Assembly (NCBI RefSeq): GCF_003612015.1
Contig: NZ_RARB01000004.1
Span: forward strand, 310,001-374,000
DNA from: Pantoea piersonii
GTDB lineage: Bacteria; Pseudomonadota; Gammaproteobacteria; Enterobacterales; Enterobacteriaceae
Reading direction: 5' to 3'
DNA: 64,000 nucleotides
In this document: positions 1 to 10,121 of the stretch, piece by piece
Layout: every line of letters starts with the position of its first letter
Numbering within the stretch: position 1 is the stretch's first letter
Translations under genes and position numbers: made by a program
Notes under the pieces: model-generated
Database searches by the model: none
What the model was told of the DNA's origin: nothing
What the model saw: the letters and a program-made list of their open reading frames with translations, nothing else

Positions 1-138
1 AATTGCACATCTGGCGTGGGCAGTTTTGTTGGGAGATTGTGCCATGTCAATGTGGGATAAAACCGGTTCTGGTTTGGTCAACGCGGACAATTGCCAGTAC
101 ATTACATGCTCGTCTATTAGGTTTGCAATGGTAACGCT

Positions 139-615
139 ATGACAATATCTCGCTTTTTCGCTGCTTCATTCGCTACGCTGCTGCTGGCGTCCCCGGTTCT
201 GGCCGAAGAGATCGGCTCGGTAGATACGGTGTTCAAGATGTTTGGCCCCGATCATAAGATCGTGGTGGAGGCGTTCGACGATCCCGACGTAAAAAATGTA
301 ACCTGTTATATCAGCCGGGCAAAAACCGGCGGAATCAAAGGCGGCTTAGGACTGGCAGAGGATACCGCCGATGCGGCGATCTCCTGTCAGCAGGTGGGGC
401 CGGTGGAGCTGAGCGACGCTATTGCTAACGGTAAGGCGCAGGGCGAAGTGGTGTTCAAGAAACGCACCTCGCTGGTGTTCAAAAAGCTGCAGGTGGTGCG
501 CTTCTTCGATCAAAAACGCCATGCGCTGATCTACCTGAGCTATTCCGACAGGGTCGTTGAGGGGTCGCCGAAAAACGCGCTGAGCGCAGTGCCGATTATG
601 CCGTGGCGGGAATAA
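139..615 (+). CDS. creA: CreA family periplasmic protein
   Basis: A 158-residue protein, close to the 157 of E. coli CreA. Residues 1-22 form a signal peptide (short basic start, hydrophobic run, cleavage after SPVLA), so the mature protein is probably periplasmic. The biochemical role of CreA is not established. It is recognised from overall sequence, including the [11 protein letters not shown] start of the mature part and a PIMPWRE end. In E. coli creA heads creABCD; here creB, creC and creD are missing and arcA follows convergently. The ribosome site before ATG 139 is weak. Confidence 0.93.
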   Translation: MTISRFFAASFATLLLASPVLAEEIGSVDTVFKMFGPDHKIVVEAFDDPDVKNVTCYISRAKTGGIKGGLGLAEDTADAAISCQQVGPVELSDAIANGKAQGEVVFKKRTSLVFKKLQVVRFFDQKRHALIYLSYSDRVVEGSPKNALSAVPIMPWRE

Positions 616-616
616 A

Positions 617-636
617 AAACGCCCGTAAGGGCGTTT
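617..636. terminator. Hairpin terminator between creA and arcA
   Basis: Perfect 8-bp stem (617-624 with 629-636, loop gtaa) directly after the creA stop. Only three T follow it on the + strand. On the minus strand the stem is followed by a T-rich tract (complement of the A-run before 617), so it can also end arcA transcripts arriving from the right. Confidence 0.7.
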
Positions 637-644
637 AATTCCGA

Positions 645-790
645 GCCTGCGTGAGACAGCTCGAGAAGCAACGCAGCGCGTCGGCCCGTTCAGGGGCGCA
701 CCTCAGGGATGAGGTGCGTAGCCGCGCGGACCAAACCGGCATGGATGCCGCTTTTTGCGTCTTTGCGATCGGGCCGTCTCACCCGCATTA
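645..790. repeat. Structured palindromic element, copy A
   Basis: Nested inverted repeats fill the creA-arcA convergent gap: gtgagac (651-657) with gtctcac (776-782), ggcccg (683-688) with cgggcc (770-775), and an inner 8-bp hairpin (697-704 with 711-718). The core at 739-775 reads, on the minus strand, cgatcgcaaag..cgc...ggcatccatg. The same core recurs at 56171-56200 inside another palindrome between convergent genes. This looks like a dispersed intergenic repeat; I cannot name the family. Confidence 0.5.
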
Positions 791-827
791 GCGCGGTGTT
801 CAACCAGCCCTGACTTCCGTTAAGGAA

Positions 828-1544
828 TTACTCTTCCAGGTCGCCGCAGAAGCGGTAGCCTTCGCCGTGAATGGTGGCGATGATCTCCGGCGTATCCGGC
901 GTGGACTCAAAGTGTTTACGAATACGGCGAATAGTGACGTCGACGGTGCGATCGTGTGGCTTCAGCTCGCGGCCGGTCATCTTCTTCAGCAGATCGGCGC
1001 GGGTCTGGATTTTGCCAGGGTTCTCGCAGAAGTGCAGCATGGCGCGGAATTCGCTACGCGGCAGCTTATACTGTTCGCCGTTAGGGCTGATCAGCGAGCG
1101 GCTGTTGATGTCCAGCTCCCAGCCGTTGAACTTGTAGCTTTCTACCTGACGGCGCTCTTCATTCGGCATCGCCAGATTCATGGTGCGCGACAGCAGGTTA
1201 CGTGCGCGAATGGTCAGCTCACGCGGGTTAAACGGTTTGGTGATGTAATCATCCGCGCCGATCTCCAGACCCAGGATCTTGTCCACTTCATTATCACGAC
1301 CGGTCAGGAACATTAGCGCCACGTTTGCCTGCTCGCGCAGTTCGCGCGCCAGCAACAGGCCGTTTTTACCGGGCAGATTGATATCCATGATCACCAGGTT
1401 GACGTCGTTTTCGGTGAGCACCTGGTGCATTTCAGCGCCGTCGGTTGCCTCATACACGACATAACCTTCCGCCTCGAAAATGCTTTTGAGGGTATTACGC
1501 GTGACCAGTTCGTCTTCAACGATAAGAATGTGTGGGGTCTGCAT
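828..1544 (-). CDS. arcA: Two-component response regulator ArcA
   Basis: A 238-residue OmpR/PhoB-type regulator, the length of E. coli ArcA. The N-terminal receiver domain (about 1-120) has the acidic pair E10/D11, phospho-acceptor D54 in MDINLPG and K104 in TKPFNPREL. The C-terminal winged helix (about 135-235) ends in [15 protein letters not shown] and HGEGYRF. With the membrane sensor kinase ArcB, not in this window, ArcA represses respiratory and TCA-cycle genes when oxygen is low. It is transcribed leftwards toward creA, with about 600 bp of AT-rich upstream DNA that probably holds its promoters. Confidence 0.98.
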   Translation of the reverse strand: MQTPHILIVEDELVTRNTLKSIFEAEGYVVYEATDGAEMHQVLTENDVNLVIMDINLPGKNGLLLARELREQANVALMFLTGRDNEVDKILGLEIGADDYITKPFNPRELTIRARNLLSRTMNLAMPNEERRQVESYKFNGWELDINSRSLISPNGEQYKLPRSEFRAMLHFCENPGKIQTRADLLKKMTGRELKPHDRTVDVTIRRIRKHFESTPDTPEIIATIHGEGYRFCGDLEE

Positions 1545-2153
1545 GTTTCGCTACCTAAAATTTGCCAACAAATCGAAAACAGGGCGTACGCGGGTATTCA
1601 GGCTCGCTAAAAAGCGCGTTATGTGGCGCTTAACCGTTGTACGAAATTATGTTCTTGATAAACCATCTATCAACGTCAACAACAGTGTTAGCTCAGCCAG
1701 TCAGAATGAATATTGCCTGCCCCAGGAGAGAATCTTTTGGCGCATATCCTAACCGCATTAACAGCAACCTAACAGCACCGACAACAACCGATAAGCATAA
1801 AAACAACGCTTCGTTGACTTATATCAAATGCAATTGTAGCACGTTAACACTTATGTGAAAAACTTCTCTTGTAATGCAAGCTTAGCTCACAAAAAATATC
1901 AATTTCGCTACATATTTACGCGATGTATACGTAAAACAAAATTGTAGTTACGCTTTTTCTATTAGCCTGTTTAAAAAGCTATTTCGCCTGTTAATTTGAT
2001 TTATTGCCCGTTCGTAACGCAATAGGGTTCTGCAGGGTTTTTTATTAAATTTTAACATACTTAACAAATTATTTTCTCAGCCTGCTGCATTCCGGCTTTA
2101 ACAGCGGCGCGTGCTACTATACGGCGCGATTTCTAAACACAAATGGAATAATC
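1545..2153. other. arcA-lasT divergent intergenic region
   Basis: About 600 bp without a secure gene, clearly more AT-rich than the flanks, with many A/T runs at 1800-2090. It must hold the leftward arcA promoters and the rightward lasT promoter; a -10-like tactat lies near 2114. E. coli also has a long multi-promoter arcA upstream region. A possible small reading frame (yjjY-like) at 1621-1752 is listed separately. I see no strong terminator or operator here. Confidence 0.6.
1621..1752 (+). CDS. yjjY: Possible small protein YjjY
   Basis: A 43-codon frame opening with ATG 1621. Near its start it contains VVRNYVLDKPSINVNNSVS, which resembles from memory the start of E. coli YjjY (VRNCVLDALSINVNN), a 46-residue protein of unknown function encoded at the same place between arcA and lasT. 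Position and similarity support it. No convincing ribosome site precedes the ATG and the C-terminal half does not look conserved. It could instead be conserved DNA of the arcA promoter region that happens to be open. Confidence 0.35.
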   Translation: MWRLTVVRNYVLDKPSINVNNSVSSASQNEYCLPQERIFWRIS

Positions 2154-2849
2154 ATGCGTTTCCCCCTTATTCTGGTTTCGCCCGCCCGGGCGGAAAATAT
2201 TGGCGCAGCGGCGCGTGCGATGAAAACAATGGGCTTCAGCGAACTGCGCATCGTCGCCAGCGACGCCTGGCAGGATCCCGCCGCGCGGCGAGTCGCGCAC
2301 GGCGCCGGGGATATCCTGGATAACCTGCGCACCTTCGACAGCCTGAACGACGCGCTGGCCGATATCGACTTCTCCGTAGCCACGACGGCGCGCAGCCGCG
2401 CGAAGTTCCGCTACTACGCCACGCCGCAGCAGGTTGAGGCGCAGCTGCTGGAGAAGCGTCAGTGGGTAAACAGCATGGCGCTGGTCTTTGGCCGGGAAGA
2501 TAGCGGGCTGACTAACGAAGAGCTGGATCAGGTCGATCTGCTGACCGGCATCCCCATGGCGCAGGATTATCCCTCGCTTAACCTCGGTCAGGCAGTGATG
2601 GTTTATTGCTATCAGCTCTCCGCGCTTAATCGCGTGGCGCCGCCTGCCGCGCCGCAGGCCGACGCGCAGCAGCTGGACGCGCTGCGTCAACGCTTTGAAC
2701 GCCTGTTGCAGACGCTGGAGGTCAGTGACGATCGCAAGATGGCTGACTGGATCGATCAGCGTATCGGCCTGCTGGAGCAGCGCGACAGCGCAATGCTGCA
2801 CCGACTGCTGCATGATGTAGAAAAAAAACTTATAGATAAATCTTCCTGA
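2154..2849 (+). CDS. lasT: SpoU/TrmJ-family RNA 2'-O-methyltransferase LasT (YjtD)
   Basis: A 231-residue SPOUT-class protein. The first 160 residues carry the SpoU motifs: SPARAENIGAAARAMK near the start, VFGREDSGL around residue 115 and PSLNLGQAVMVYCY around 140-155, which make the knotted SAM-binding fold. The family 2'-O-methylates tRNA or rRNA; the substrate of LasT itself is not known. E. coli YjtD occupies the same place before thrL. A short gap and the thr promoter follow. Confidence 0.92.
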   Translation: MRFPLILVSPARAENIGAAARAMKTMGFSELRIVASDAWQDPAARRVAHGAGDILDNLRTFDSLNDALADIDFSVATTARSRAKFRYYATPQQVEAQLLEKRQWVNSMALVFGREDSGLTNEELDQVDLLTGIPMAQDYPSLNLGQAVMVYCYQLSALNRVAPPAAPQADAQQLDALRQRFERLLQTLEVSDDRKMADWIDQRIGLLEQRDSAMLHRLLHDVEKKLIDKSS

Positions 2850-2972
2850 AAAATCGCCTTTCGTAGCGGCTGATCGTAAAAAGCGCGTGGCGAGCAAACG
2901 ATTCTGCAAGCGTTTTTGCCGACAGCGCGCAGCAGTGCGCAGCGGCGATAAAATGTCCGCCGGACAAATTCA

Positions 2973-2999
2973 TTGACTTGACCGGCGCTTTGCTTTACT
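2973..2999 (+). promoter_or_regulatory. thrLABC promoter
   Basis: ttgact (2973-2978) and tttact (2994-2999) with a 15-bp spacer match the position and form of the E. coli thr promoter (ttgact, 15 bp, tttaac). The start would be near 3006, about 40 nt before thrL. Confidence 0.65.
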
Positions 3000-3044
3000 T
3001 CTGGAAGGCAGACAGACTTTAAAAGACAGACAGAAAAAATCTCA

Positions 3045-3116
3045 ATGCGTAACTCAACCAGCCTGAACACCATCATTATTACCACCACCATTACCACAGG
3101 TAACGGTGCGGGCTGA
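3045..3116 (+). CDS. thrL: thr operon leader peptide
   Basis: A 23-codon frame with 7 Thr and 4 Ile codons, ending TGNGAG exactly as E. coli ThrL. Ribosome progress through the Thr/Ile codons senses charged tRNA-Thr and tRNA-Ile. Stalling prevents formation of the terminator hairpin just downstream and lets transcription enter thrA. Six of the Thr/Ile residues sit in one run (I10-T15), which is the control segment. Confidence 0.93.
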   Translation: MRNSTSLNTIIITTTITTGNGAG

Positions 3117-3138
3117 CGCATACAGGAAAATCAAAAAT

Positions 3139-3171
3139 AAGCCCGCACCTCAACAGTGCGGGCTTTTTTTT
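3139..3171 (+). terminator. thr operon attenuator
   Basis: A 10-bp stem (aagcccgcac with gtgcgggctt, loop ctcaaca) followed by a run of eight T, starting about 22 nt after the thrL stop and ending about 27 nt before thrA. This is the rho-independent attenuator under thrL control. Confidence 0.93.
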
Positions 3172-3197
3172 CGGCATAAATTCAGGAGAGTTTTAAT

Positions 3198-5660
3198 ATG
3201 CGAGTGCTGAAATTCGGTGGGACCTCGGTAGCGAATGCGGAACGTTTTCTTCGCGTCGCTGACATTCTGGAAAGTAATGCGCAGCAGGGACAGGTTGCCA
3301 CCGTACTCTCTGCACCTGCAAAGATCACCAACCATCTGGTGGCAATGATTGAAAAGACCATCAGCGGTCAGGATGCGTTGCCAAACATCACCGACGCCGA
3401 GCGCATTTTCGACGAGCTGCTGCAGGGGCTGGCGGCGGCGCAGCCGGGTTTCGACTATGACGGACAGAAAACCCGCGTCGATCTGGAGTTCGCCCAGCTA
3501 AAACAGGTGCTGCACGGCATCAGCCTGCTGGGGCAGTGTCCTGACAGCGTCAATGCCGCCATTATCTGCCGCGGCGAAAAGCTCTCTATTGCTATTATGG
3601 AGGCACTGCTGCTGGCGCGCGGACACGGCGTCACGGTCATCGATCCGGTAGAAAAGCTGCTGGCCGTCGGCCACTATCTTGAATCCACCGTTGATATTGC
3701 CGAATCGACTCGCCGCATCGCCGCCAGTCAGATCCCGCCGCAAAATATGATCCTGATGGCCGGCTTTACCGCAGGCAACGAAAAGGGCGAGCTGGTGGTG
3801 CTGGGGCGCAACGGTTCTGACTACTCCGCCGCGGTGCTGGCCGCCTGTCTGCGCGCCGACTGCTGCGAAATCTGGACCGATGTAGACGGCGTTTATACCT
3901 GCGATCCGCGTCAGGTGCCCGACGCGCGCCTGCTGAAGTCGATGTCTTATCAGGAGGCGATGGAGCTCTCCTATTTCGGCGCGAAAGTGCTGCATCCGCG
4001 CACCATTGCGCCTATCGCGCAGTTCCAGATCCCGTGCCTGATCAAAAATACCGCCAACCCGCAGGCGCCCGGCACCCTGATTGGCGGCGAAGGCGACCAG
4101 GACGAAAACCCGGTGAAGGGCATCACCAACCTGAACAACATGGCGATGTTCAACGTCTCCGGGCCGGGCATGAAGGGCATGGTGGGGATGGCGGCGCGCG
4201 TTTTCGCCGCGATGTCGCGCACCGGCATTTCGGTGGTGCTGATTACGCAATCCTCCTCTGAGTACAGCATCAGCTTCTGCGTGCCGCAGAACGAGCAGGC
4301 GCGGGCGCGTCGCGTGCTGGAAGAGGAGTTCTATCTGGAGCTGAAAGACGGGCTGCTCGATCCGCTGGGCGTGATGGAACAGCTGGCGGTGATCTCCGTG
4401 GTCGGCGATGGTATGCGCACGCTGCGCGGCATCTCCGCCAAATTTTTCTCCGCGCTGGCGCGCGCCAATATCAATATCGTCGCCATCGCGCAGGGCTCGT
4501 CAGAGCGTTCTATCTCGGTCGTGGTCAGCAACGATGACGCCACGACCGGCGTGCGCGTGGTGCATCAGATGCTGTTCGCCACCGATCAGGTGATTGAAGT
4601 CTTTGTGGTCGGCGTCGGCGGCGTCGGCGGGGCGCTGCTGGATCAGCTTTATCGCCAGCAGGCGTGGCTGAAACAGAAGCATATCGATCTGCGCGTCTGC
4701 GGCATCGCCAATTCGCGCGCGCTGCTGACCAACGTGCACGGCATCGACCTGAGCGACTGGAAGGGCGCGCTGAGCGAGGCCAAAGAGCCGTTTAACCTTG
4801 ATCGCCTCAATCGACTGGTAAAAGAATACCATCTGCTGAACCCGGTGATTGTCGACTGCACCTCCAGCCAGGCGGTGGCCGATCAGTACGCCGATTTCCT
4901 CGCGGACGGTTTTCACGTCGTGACGCCGAACAAAAAGGCCAACACCTCGTCATGGAACTACTACCAGCAGATGCGCGCCGCCGCCGCGAAATCGCGTCGC
5001 AAATTCCTCTACGACACCAACGTCGGCGCGGGCCTGCCGGTCATTGAAAACCTGCAGAATCTGTTAAACGCCGGTGACGAGCTGATCAAATTCACCGGTA
5101 TTCTTTCCGGCTCGCTCTCTTTTATTTTCGGCAAGCTGGATGAAGGCGTTTCGCTCTCGGAAGCGACGAAGATGGCGCGCGAGATGGGCTTTACCGAGCC
5201 CGATCCGCGCGACGATCTCTCCGGCATGGATGTGGCGCGCAAGCTGCTGATCCTGGCGCGTGAAGCAGGCCATAAGCTGGAGCTAAGCGATATCGAGATT
5301 GAGCCGCTGCTGCCCGCCAGCCTGAATGAGATCGCTGACGTCGAAGAGTTTATGCAGCGTCTGCCGGAGCTGGATAACGCCTTCGCCGCGCGCGTCGTCA
5401 AAGCGCGTGATGAAGGAAAAGTGTTACGCTTCGTCGGCGCGATTGAAGAGGGCGGCGTCTGCAAAGTGAAGATCGACGCGGTCGACAGCAACGATCCGCT
5501 CTATAAAGTGAAAAGCGGCGAGAACGCCCTGGCGTTCTACAGCCGTTATTATCAGCCGATTCCGCTGGTGCTGCGCGGATACGGCGCGGGAAATGATGTG
5601 ACGGCGGCGGGCGTATTCGCCGATCTGCTGCGCACACTGTCGTGGAAGTTGGGAGTTTGA
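3198..5660 (+). CDS. thrA: Bifunctional aspartokinase I / homoserine dehydrogenase I
   Basis: 820 residues, identical in length to E. coli ThrA. Residues about 1-310 are the aspartokinase (KFGGTSVA at 5-12), followed by paired ACT regulatory domains (about 315-460) and homoserine dehydrogenase (about 465-820, NAD(P)-binding [10 protein letters not shown] near 468-477). It phosphorylates aspartate and later reduces aspartate semialdehyde to homoserine; in E. coli threonine inhibits both activities. ATG 3198 follows a good ribosome site (caggaga at 3182-3188) and lies just past the attenuator. First structural gene of thrABC. Confidence 0.98.
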   Translation: MRVLKFGGTSVANAERFLRVADILESNAQQGQVATVLSAPAKITNHLVAMIEKTISGQDALPNITDAERIFDELLQGLAAAQPGFDYDGQKTRVDLEFAQLKQVLHGISLLGQCPDSVNAAIICRGEKLSIAIMEALLLARGHGVTVIDPVEKLLAVGHYLESTVDIAESTRRIAASQIPPQNMILMAGFTAGNEKGELVVLGRNGSDYSAAVLAACLRADCCEIWTDVDGVYTCDPRQVPDARLLKSMSYQEAMELSYFGAKVLHPRTIAPIAQFQIPCLIKNTANPQAPGTLIGGEGDQDENPVKGITNLNNMAMFNVSGPGMKGMVGMAARVFAAMSRTGISVVLITQSSSEYSISFCVPQNEQARARRVLEEEFYLELKDGLLDPLGVMEQLAVISVVGDGMRTLRGISAKFFSALARANINIVAIAQGSSERSISVVVSNDDATTGVRVVHQMLFATDQVIEVFVVGVGGVGGALLDQLYRQQAWLKQKHIDLRVCGIANSRALLTNVHGIDLSDWKGALSEAKEPFNLDRLNRLVKEYHLLNPVIVDCTSSQAVADQYADFLADGFHVVTPNKKANTSSWNYYQQMRAAAAKSRRKFLYDTNVGAGLPVIENLQNLLNAGDELIKFTGILSGSLSFIFGKLDEGVSLSEATKMAREMGFTEPDPRDDLSGMDVARKLLILAREAGHKLELSDIEIEPLLPASLNEIADVEEFMQRLPELDNAFAARVVKARDEGKVLRFVGAIEEGGVCKVKIDAVDSNDPLYKVKSGENALAFYSRYYQPIPLVLRGYGAGNDVTAAGVFADLLRTLSWKLGV

Positions 5661-5662
5661 TG

Positions 5663-6592
5663 ATGGTAAAAATTTACGCACCGGCCTCGATTGGCAACGT
5701 CAGCGTCGGCTTCGATGTGCTGGGCGCGGCGGTGTCGCCGGTGGATGGGTCGCTGCTGGGCGACTGCGTCACGGTGGAAGCCGCGCAGCGCTTTTCGTTG
5801 CAGAACAGCGGACGCTTCGTCAGCAAACTGCCGGACGATCCCAAAGAGAATATCGTCTATCAGTGCTGGCAGCGTTTCTGCGAGGCGATCGGCGACGAGG
5901 TGCCGGTGGCGATGACGCTGGAGAAAAATATGCCGATCGGCTCTGGCCTCGGCTCCAGCGCCTGTTCGGTAGTGGCCGGTCTGATGGCAATGAACGAGTT
6001 TTGCGGCAAACCGCTCAGCGACACCCAGCTGCTGGCGCTGATGGGCGAGCTGGAAGGGCGGATTTCCGGCAGCGTGCACTATGACAACGTGGCGCCATGC
6101 TTCCTCGGCGGCATTCAGCTGATGCTGGAAGAGAATGGCATCATCAGCCAGTCTGTGCCGGGATTCGACGACTGGCTGTGGGTGATGGCCTATCCGGGCA
6201 TTAAGGTCTCTACTGCCGAAGCGCGCGCGATTCTGCCCGCGCAGTATCGCAAAGAGGATGTGATTAAACATGGCCGCCTGCTGGCCGGCTTTATTCATGC
6301 CTGCCATAGCGGTCAGCCGCTGCTGGCCGCTAAACTGATGCAGGATGTGATCGCTGAACCTTACCGCACGAAGCTGCTGCCGGGCTTTGCCGAGGCGCGG
6401 CTGGCTGCCGCCGATATCGGCGCGCTGGCCTGCGGCATCTCCGGTTCCGGCCCCACGCTTTTCGCCGTTTGCAATCAGATGGAAACGGCGCAGCGGATGG
6501 CAGACTGGCTGCGCCAGCACTATCTGCAGAATGATGAAGGCTTCGTCCATATTTGCCGTCTTGATACGGCTGGCGCACGTAAACTGGGATAA
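5663..6592 (+). CDS. thrB: Homoserine kinase
   Basis: 309 residues, GHMP kinase family. The ATP-binding loop [10 protein letters not shown] lies near residues 91-100 and the C-terminal [11 protein letters not shown] near 256-266. It makes O-phosphohomoserine from homoserine in threonine synthesis. I chose ATG 5663 because MVKIYAPAS aligns with the E. coli N-terminus. An in-frame ATG at 5660, overlapping the thrA stop, is the alternative. The tight spacing to thrA implies translational coupling. Confidence 0.97.
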   Translation: MVKIYAPASIGNVSVGFDVLGAAVSPVDGSLLGDCVTVEAAQRFSLQNSGRFVSKLPDDPKENIVYQCWQRFCEAIGDEVPVAMTLEKNMPIGSGLGSSACSVVAGLMAMNEFCGKPLSDTQLLALMGELEGRISGSVHYDNVAPCFLGGIQLMLEENGIISQSVPGFDDWLWVMAYPGIKVSTAEARAILPAQYRKEDVIKHGRLLAGFIHACHSGQPLLAAKLMQDVIAEPYRTKLLPGFAEARLAAADIGALACGISGSGPTLFAVCNQMETAQRMADWLRQHYLQNDEGFVHICRLDTAGARKLG

Positions 6593-6595
6593 CGC

Positions 6596-7882
6596 ATGAA
6601 ACTCTACAACCTTAAGGATCATAACGAGCAGGTGAGCTTTTCGCAGGCGGTGAAACAGGGCCTGGGCTCACAGCAGGGGCTGTTCTTCCCGCTTGAGCTG
6701 CCGGAATTCGAGCTGACCGATATCGACGCGATGCTGGAAATGGATTTTGTCAGCCGCAGCAGCAAGATTCTCTCCGCCTATATCGGCGATGAAATCGCGC
6801 CGCATCAGCTGGCCGAACGTGTAAAAACCGCTTTTGCGTTTCCCGCGCCGGTGGCGAAAGTCAGCGAAGATATCTCCTGCCTTGAGTTGTTCCACGGCCC
6901 GACGCTGGCGTTTAAAGATTTCGGCGGCCGTTTTATGGCGCAGATGCTCTCTTACGTGTCAGGCGCGGACGAGCAAATTACCATCCTGACCGCGACCTCC
7001 GGCGACACCGGCGCGGCAGTGGCGCACGCCTTTTACGGTATGGAAAACGTGCGCGTGGTGATCCTCTACCCGCAGGGCAAAATCAGCCCGCTGCAGGAAA
7101 AACTGTTCTGCACGCTGGGCGGCAATATCGAAACCATCGCCATCGACGGCGATTTCGACGCCTGCCAGGCGCTGGTTAAGCAGGCGTTCGACGATGAAGA
7201 GCTGAAAAAAGCGATTGGCCTGAACTCCGCTAACTCCATTAACATCAGCCGCCTGCTGGCGCAGATCTGCTACTACTTCGAAGCGGTCGCGCAGCTGCCG
7301 CAGGAAAAACGCAATCAGCTGGTGGTGTCGGTGCCGAGCGGCAACTTCGGCGATCTTACCGCAGGCCTGCTGGCGAAATCGCTGGGTCTGCCGATTAAGC
7401 GTTTTATCGCCGCCACCAACGCTAACGACACCGTGCCGCGCTTTCTACAGGGCGGCAGCTGGACGCCGAACGCGACGGTCGCCACCCTGTCAAACGCCAT
7501 GGATGTCAGCCAGCCGAATAACTGGCCGCGCGTGGAGGAGCTGTTCCGCCGTAAGACCTGGCGTCTGACCGATCTCGCCTACGGCGCGGTGAGCGACGAA
7601 ACGACCGAAGCGACGATGCGCGAGCTGGCGGAGATCGGTTATATCTCCGAGCCGCATGCGGCTATCGCCTATCGCCTGCTGCGCGATCAGCTGCAGGAAG
7701 GGGAGTTTGGTCTGTTCCTCGGTACGGCGCATCCGGCGAAATTTAAGGAGAGCGTAGAGGCGATTCTGGGCCAGGCGCTGCCGCTGCCGCAGGAGCTGGC
7801 GGATCGCGCCGGGCTGCCGCTGCTGTCGCACAGTATGCAGGCTGATTTCGCGCCGCTGCGGGCGTTCCTTCTGAAGGCGTAA
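6596..7882 (+). CDS. thrC: Threonine synthase
   Basis: 428 residues, the E. coli ThrC length. PLP-dependent fold type II enzyme that converts O-phosphohomoserine to threonine and phosphate. The PLP lysine is in LAFKDFGGRF (about residue 107), with TSGDTGAA near 138-145 and the phosphate-binding VPSGNFGD near 245. It begins 3 nt after the thrB stop and completes the operon. It is followed by a palindrome, and E. coli yaaX is not present. Confidence 0.98.
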   Translation: MKLYNLKDHNEQVSFSQAVKQGLGSQQGLFFPLELPEFELTDIDAMLEMDFVSRSSKILSAYIGDEIAPHQLAERVKTAFAFPAPVAKVSEDISCLELFHGPTLAFKDFGGRFMAQMLSYVSGADEQITILTATSGDTGAAVAHAFYGMENVRVVILYPQGKISPLQEKLFCTLGGNIETIAIDGDFDACQALVKQAFDDEELKKAIGLNSANSINISRLLAQICYYFEAVAQLPQEKRNQLVVSVPSGNFGDLTAGLLAKSLGLPIKRFIAATNANDTVPRFLQGGSWTPNATVATLSNAMDVSQPNNWPRVEELFRRKTWRLTDLAYGAVSDETTEATMRELAEIGYISEPHAAIAYRLLRDQLQEGEFGLFLGTAHPAKFKESVEAILGQALPLPQELADRAGLPLLSHSMQADFAPLRAFLLKA

Positions 7883-7906
7883 CGGCTGACGGCGCGCCTG
7901 CTGTTA

Positions 7907-7951
7907 AGCGCGCCGGTTTACCCGGCTTTTGCAGGCATAAACCGGCGCGCT
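7907..7951. terminator. Long hairpin in the thrC-yaaA convergent gap
   Basis: A perfect 14-bp inverted repeat (7907-7920 agcgcgccggttta with 7938-7951) and a 17-nt loop, 24 bp after the thrC stop. It lacks a U-run, so it may stabilise the thrABC 3' end or act as a rho-region structure rather than a classic terminator. The remaining gap to yaaA (7952-8142) shows nothing I recognise. Confidence 0.5.
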
Positions 7952-8142
7952 GCATTCCTGCTTAGTTATAAACAAGGTTAAAGGTCGCGCTGCTGTTGGC
8001 TTTTCCTGCCTCGATCCGCTCACTTGTCTGAATAGACTGCGCGCTGAACGCCAGCCACTGAACCTGGTACGCCCTATAGAGAGTGGCTAACACCGGCAAT
8101 TCTGACTGTTAATTATTCTGGCTGAAGCGCAGCCAGAACACT

Positions 8143-8919
8143 TTACTTTTGCTCGTAGCGTTTAAAGACCAGTTCGTTCTCGCTGCTGCTGGCTTCATCG
8201 AAAAAATAGCCATCTACATCGAACGCTTTCAGCGCGTCGGGTGTGGTTAAGCGATGCTGGATCACATAGCGGCTCATCAGCCCGCGCGCCTTTTTAGCGT
8301 AAAAGCTGATCACCTTAAACGCGCCATTCTTTTCGTCGAGGAAGACCGGCTTCACCAGACGGCCTTTTAGCTGCTTCGGCTTAATCGCCCGGAAATATTC
8401 ATCTGACGCCAGGTTAATCAGCACGTCGTCACCCTGTTGCTGCAGCGCGGCGTTGAGATTTTCCGTCAGCAGATCGCCCCAGAAGCTGTAGAGATCTTTG
8501 CCTGCCGGACTGGCCAGCTTAATGCCCATCTCCAGGCGGTAGGGCTGCATAAGATCGAGCGGGCGCAGCACGCCATATAAGCCAGACAGCATGCGCAGAT
8601 GCTGCTGAGCAAAGTCGAAATCCGCTTCGCTGAAGCTCTCCGCCTGCAGACCGGTATAGACGTCGCCTTTAAACGCCAGAATGGCCTGGCGCGCATTTTC
8701 CGGCGTGAAATCAGGCTGCCAGCTGTTGAAACGTTCAGCGTTCAGATGCGCCAGCTTGTCGCTGATGCCCATAAGCGAAGCGATCTGCGCCGGTGAGAGA
8801 TCGCGCGCCACCTCAATCAGCTGTTGTGATTTTTCTAACAGCGCAGGCTGGGTAAAACGCTGGGTCGCCAGCGGGCTGGTAAAATCGAGCGTTTTGGCGG
8901 GTGAGATCACCATTAACAT
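8143..8919 (-). CDS. yaaA: Peroxide stress protein YaaA (DUF328/UPF0246)
   Basis: 258 residues, the E. coli YaaA length. Family hallmarks are present: [14 protein letters not shown] start, [11 protein letters not shown] around residue 85, [24 protein letters not shown] around 110-133 and [10 protein letters not shown] around 205. In E. coli YaaA limits free intracellular iron during H2O2 stress, protecting DNA and proteins; the family is DNA-binding with a helix-hairpin-helix-like part. A gaggaag ribosome site precedes ATG 8919. It is convergent with thrC and divergent from talB. Confidence 0.95.
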   Translation of the reverse strand: MLMVISPAKTLDFTSPLATQRFTQPALLEKSQQLIEVARDLSPAQIASLMGISDKLAHLNAERFNSWQPDFTPENARQAILAFKGDVYTGLQAESFSEADFDFAQQHLRMLSGLYGVLRPLDLMQPYRLEMGIKLASPAGKDLYSFWGDLLTENLNAALQQQGDDVLINLASDEYFRAIKPKQLKGRLVKPVFLDEKNGAFKVISFYAKKARGLMSRYVIQHRLTTPDALKAFDVDGYFFDEASSSENELVFKRYEQK

Positions 8920-9127
8920 AGTCGCTTCCTCGGTTATCCCTTGTCATGACAGGGAAACTGTTAATTATCAGGCTGCCGAGTGTAACAAAAAAGCCGCAGC
9001 GACAGGCAAATCACAGCCATTCGTTAGCGCTATCGTAAACGGCATCTGGCGACCTTGCGCCTCGGTTGCCGCATGATATTATCGCAACAGCCTTTTTCAC
9101 CCTGACATTACACAAGAGACAAGAGAC

Positions 9128-10081
9128 ATGACGGACAAACTGACCTCCTTGCGTCAACTCACCACCGTTGTCGCTGACACCGGCGATATCGCAGCAATGA
9201 AGCTCTACCAGCCGCAAGACGCCACTACTAACCCTTCTTTGATCCTTAACGCCGCGCAAATTCCGGAATACCGCAAGCTGATTGACGAAGCGATTAGCTG
9301 GGCGCGCGAGCAGAACGGCAGCAAAGATGAGCTGATTTCGCTGGTGTCGGATAAGCTGGCCGTCAACATTGGTCTGGAAATCCTCAAGCTGATCCCCGGC
9401 CGTATCTCGACTGAAGTCGATGCGCGTCTCTCTTACGACACCGAAGGCAGCATCGCCAAAGCGCGCAGCCTGATTAAACTCTACAACGATGCGGGCATCA
9501 GCAACGACCGTATCCTGATCAAACTGGCGTCGACCTGGCAGGGTATCCGCGCAGCGGAGCTGCTGGAAAAAGAGGGCATCAACTGTAACCTGACGCTGCT
9601 CTTCTCCTTCGCTCAGGCGCGCGCCTGTGCGGAAGCGGGCGTCTTCCTGATTTCGCCGTTCGTCGGCCGTATTCTCGACTGGTACAAAAATAACACCGAC
9701 AAGAAAGAGTACGCGCCGCATGAAGATCCAGGCGTGGTGTCAGTGTCTGAAATCTACAGCTACTACAAGCAGCACGGTTATGAAACCGTGGTGATGGGCG
9801 CGAGCTTCCGTAACACAGGCGAGATCCTGGAACTGGCGGGCTGTGATCGTCTGACCATCTCCCCGGCGCTGCTGAAAGAGCTGGCGGAGAGCGAAGGTAC
9901 GGTCGAGCGTAAACTGAGCTATAGCGGCGAAGTCAAAGCGCGTCCGGCGAGAATGACCGAATCTGAGTTCCTGTGGCAGCATAACCAGGACCCGATGGCA
10001 GTTGCGAAGCTGGCGGAAGGTATCCGTAATTTCGCCGTCGATCAGGGCAAGCTTGAGAAAATGATCGCCGACCTGCTGTAA
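9128..10081 (+). CDS. talB: Transaldolase B
   Basis: 317 residues, the same length as E. coli TalB. A (beta/alpha)8 barrel enzyme of the non-oxidative pentose phosphate pathway that moves a dihydroxyacetone unit from sedoheptulose-7-P to glyceraldehyde-3-P. The Schiff-base lysine is in [12 protein letters not shown] (about residue 132), and D17-equivalent VADTGDI lies near the start. It is monocistronic: a strong terminator follows within 10 bp. E. coli yaaJ, which lies between yaaA and talB there, is absent. Confidence 0.98.
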   Translation: MTDKLTSLRQLTTVVADTGDIAAMKLYQPQDATTNPSLILNAAQIPEYRKLIDEAISWAREQNGSKDELISLVSDKLAVNIGLEILKLIPGRISTEVDARLSYDTEGSIAKARSLIKLYNDAGISNDRILIKLASTWQGIRAAELLEKEGINCNLTLLFSFAQARACAEAGVFLISPFVGRILDWYKNNTDKKEYAPHEDPGVVSVSEIYSYYKQHGYETVVMGASFRNTGEILELAGCDRLTISPALLKELAESEGTVERKLSYSGEVKARPARMTESEFLWQHNQDPMAVAKLAEGIRNFAVDQGKLEKMIADLL

Positions 10082-10088
10082 TCTTTTG

Positions 10089-10121
10089 CCGTGGCGGCCA
10101 GGCCGCCACGGTTTTCTCTTT
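10089..10121 (+). terminator. talB terminator
   Basis: A 10-bp GC-rich stem (10089-10098 with 10102-10111, loop cag) followed by ttttctcttt, starting 7 bp after the talB stop. Confidence 0.9.

Noticed and set aside
5552..6622. 356-codon frame opposite thrB
   Set aside because: Antisense of thrB; no start signal and no protein family features.
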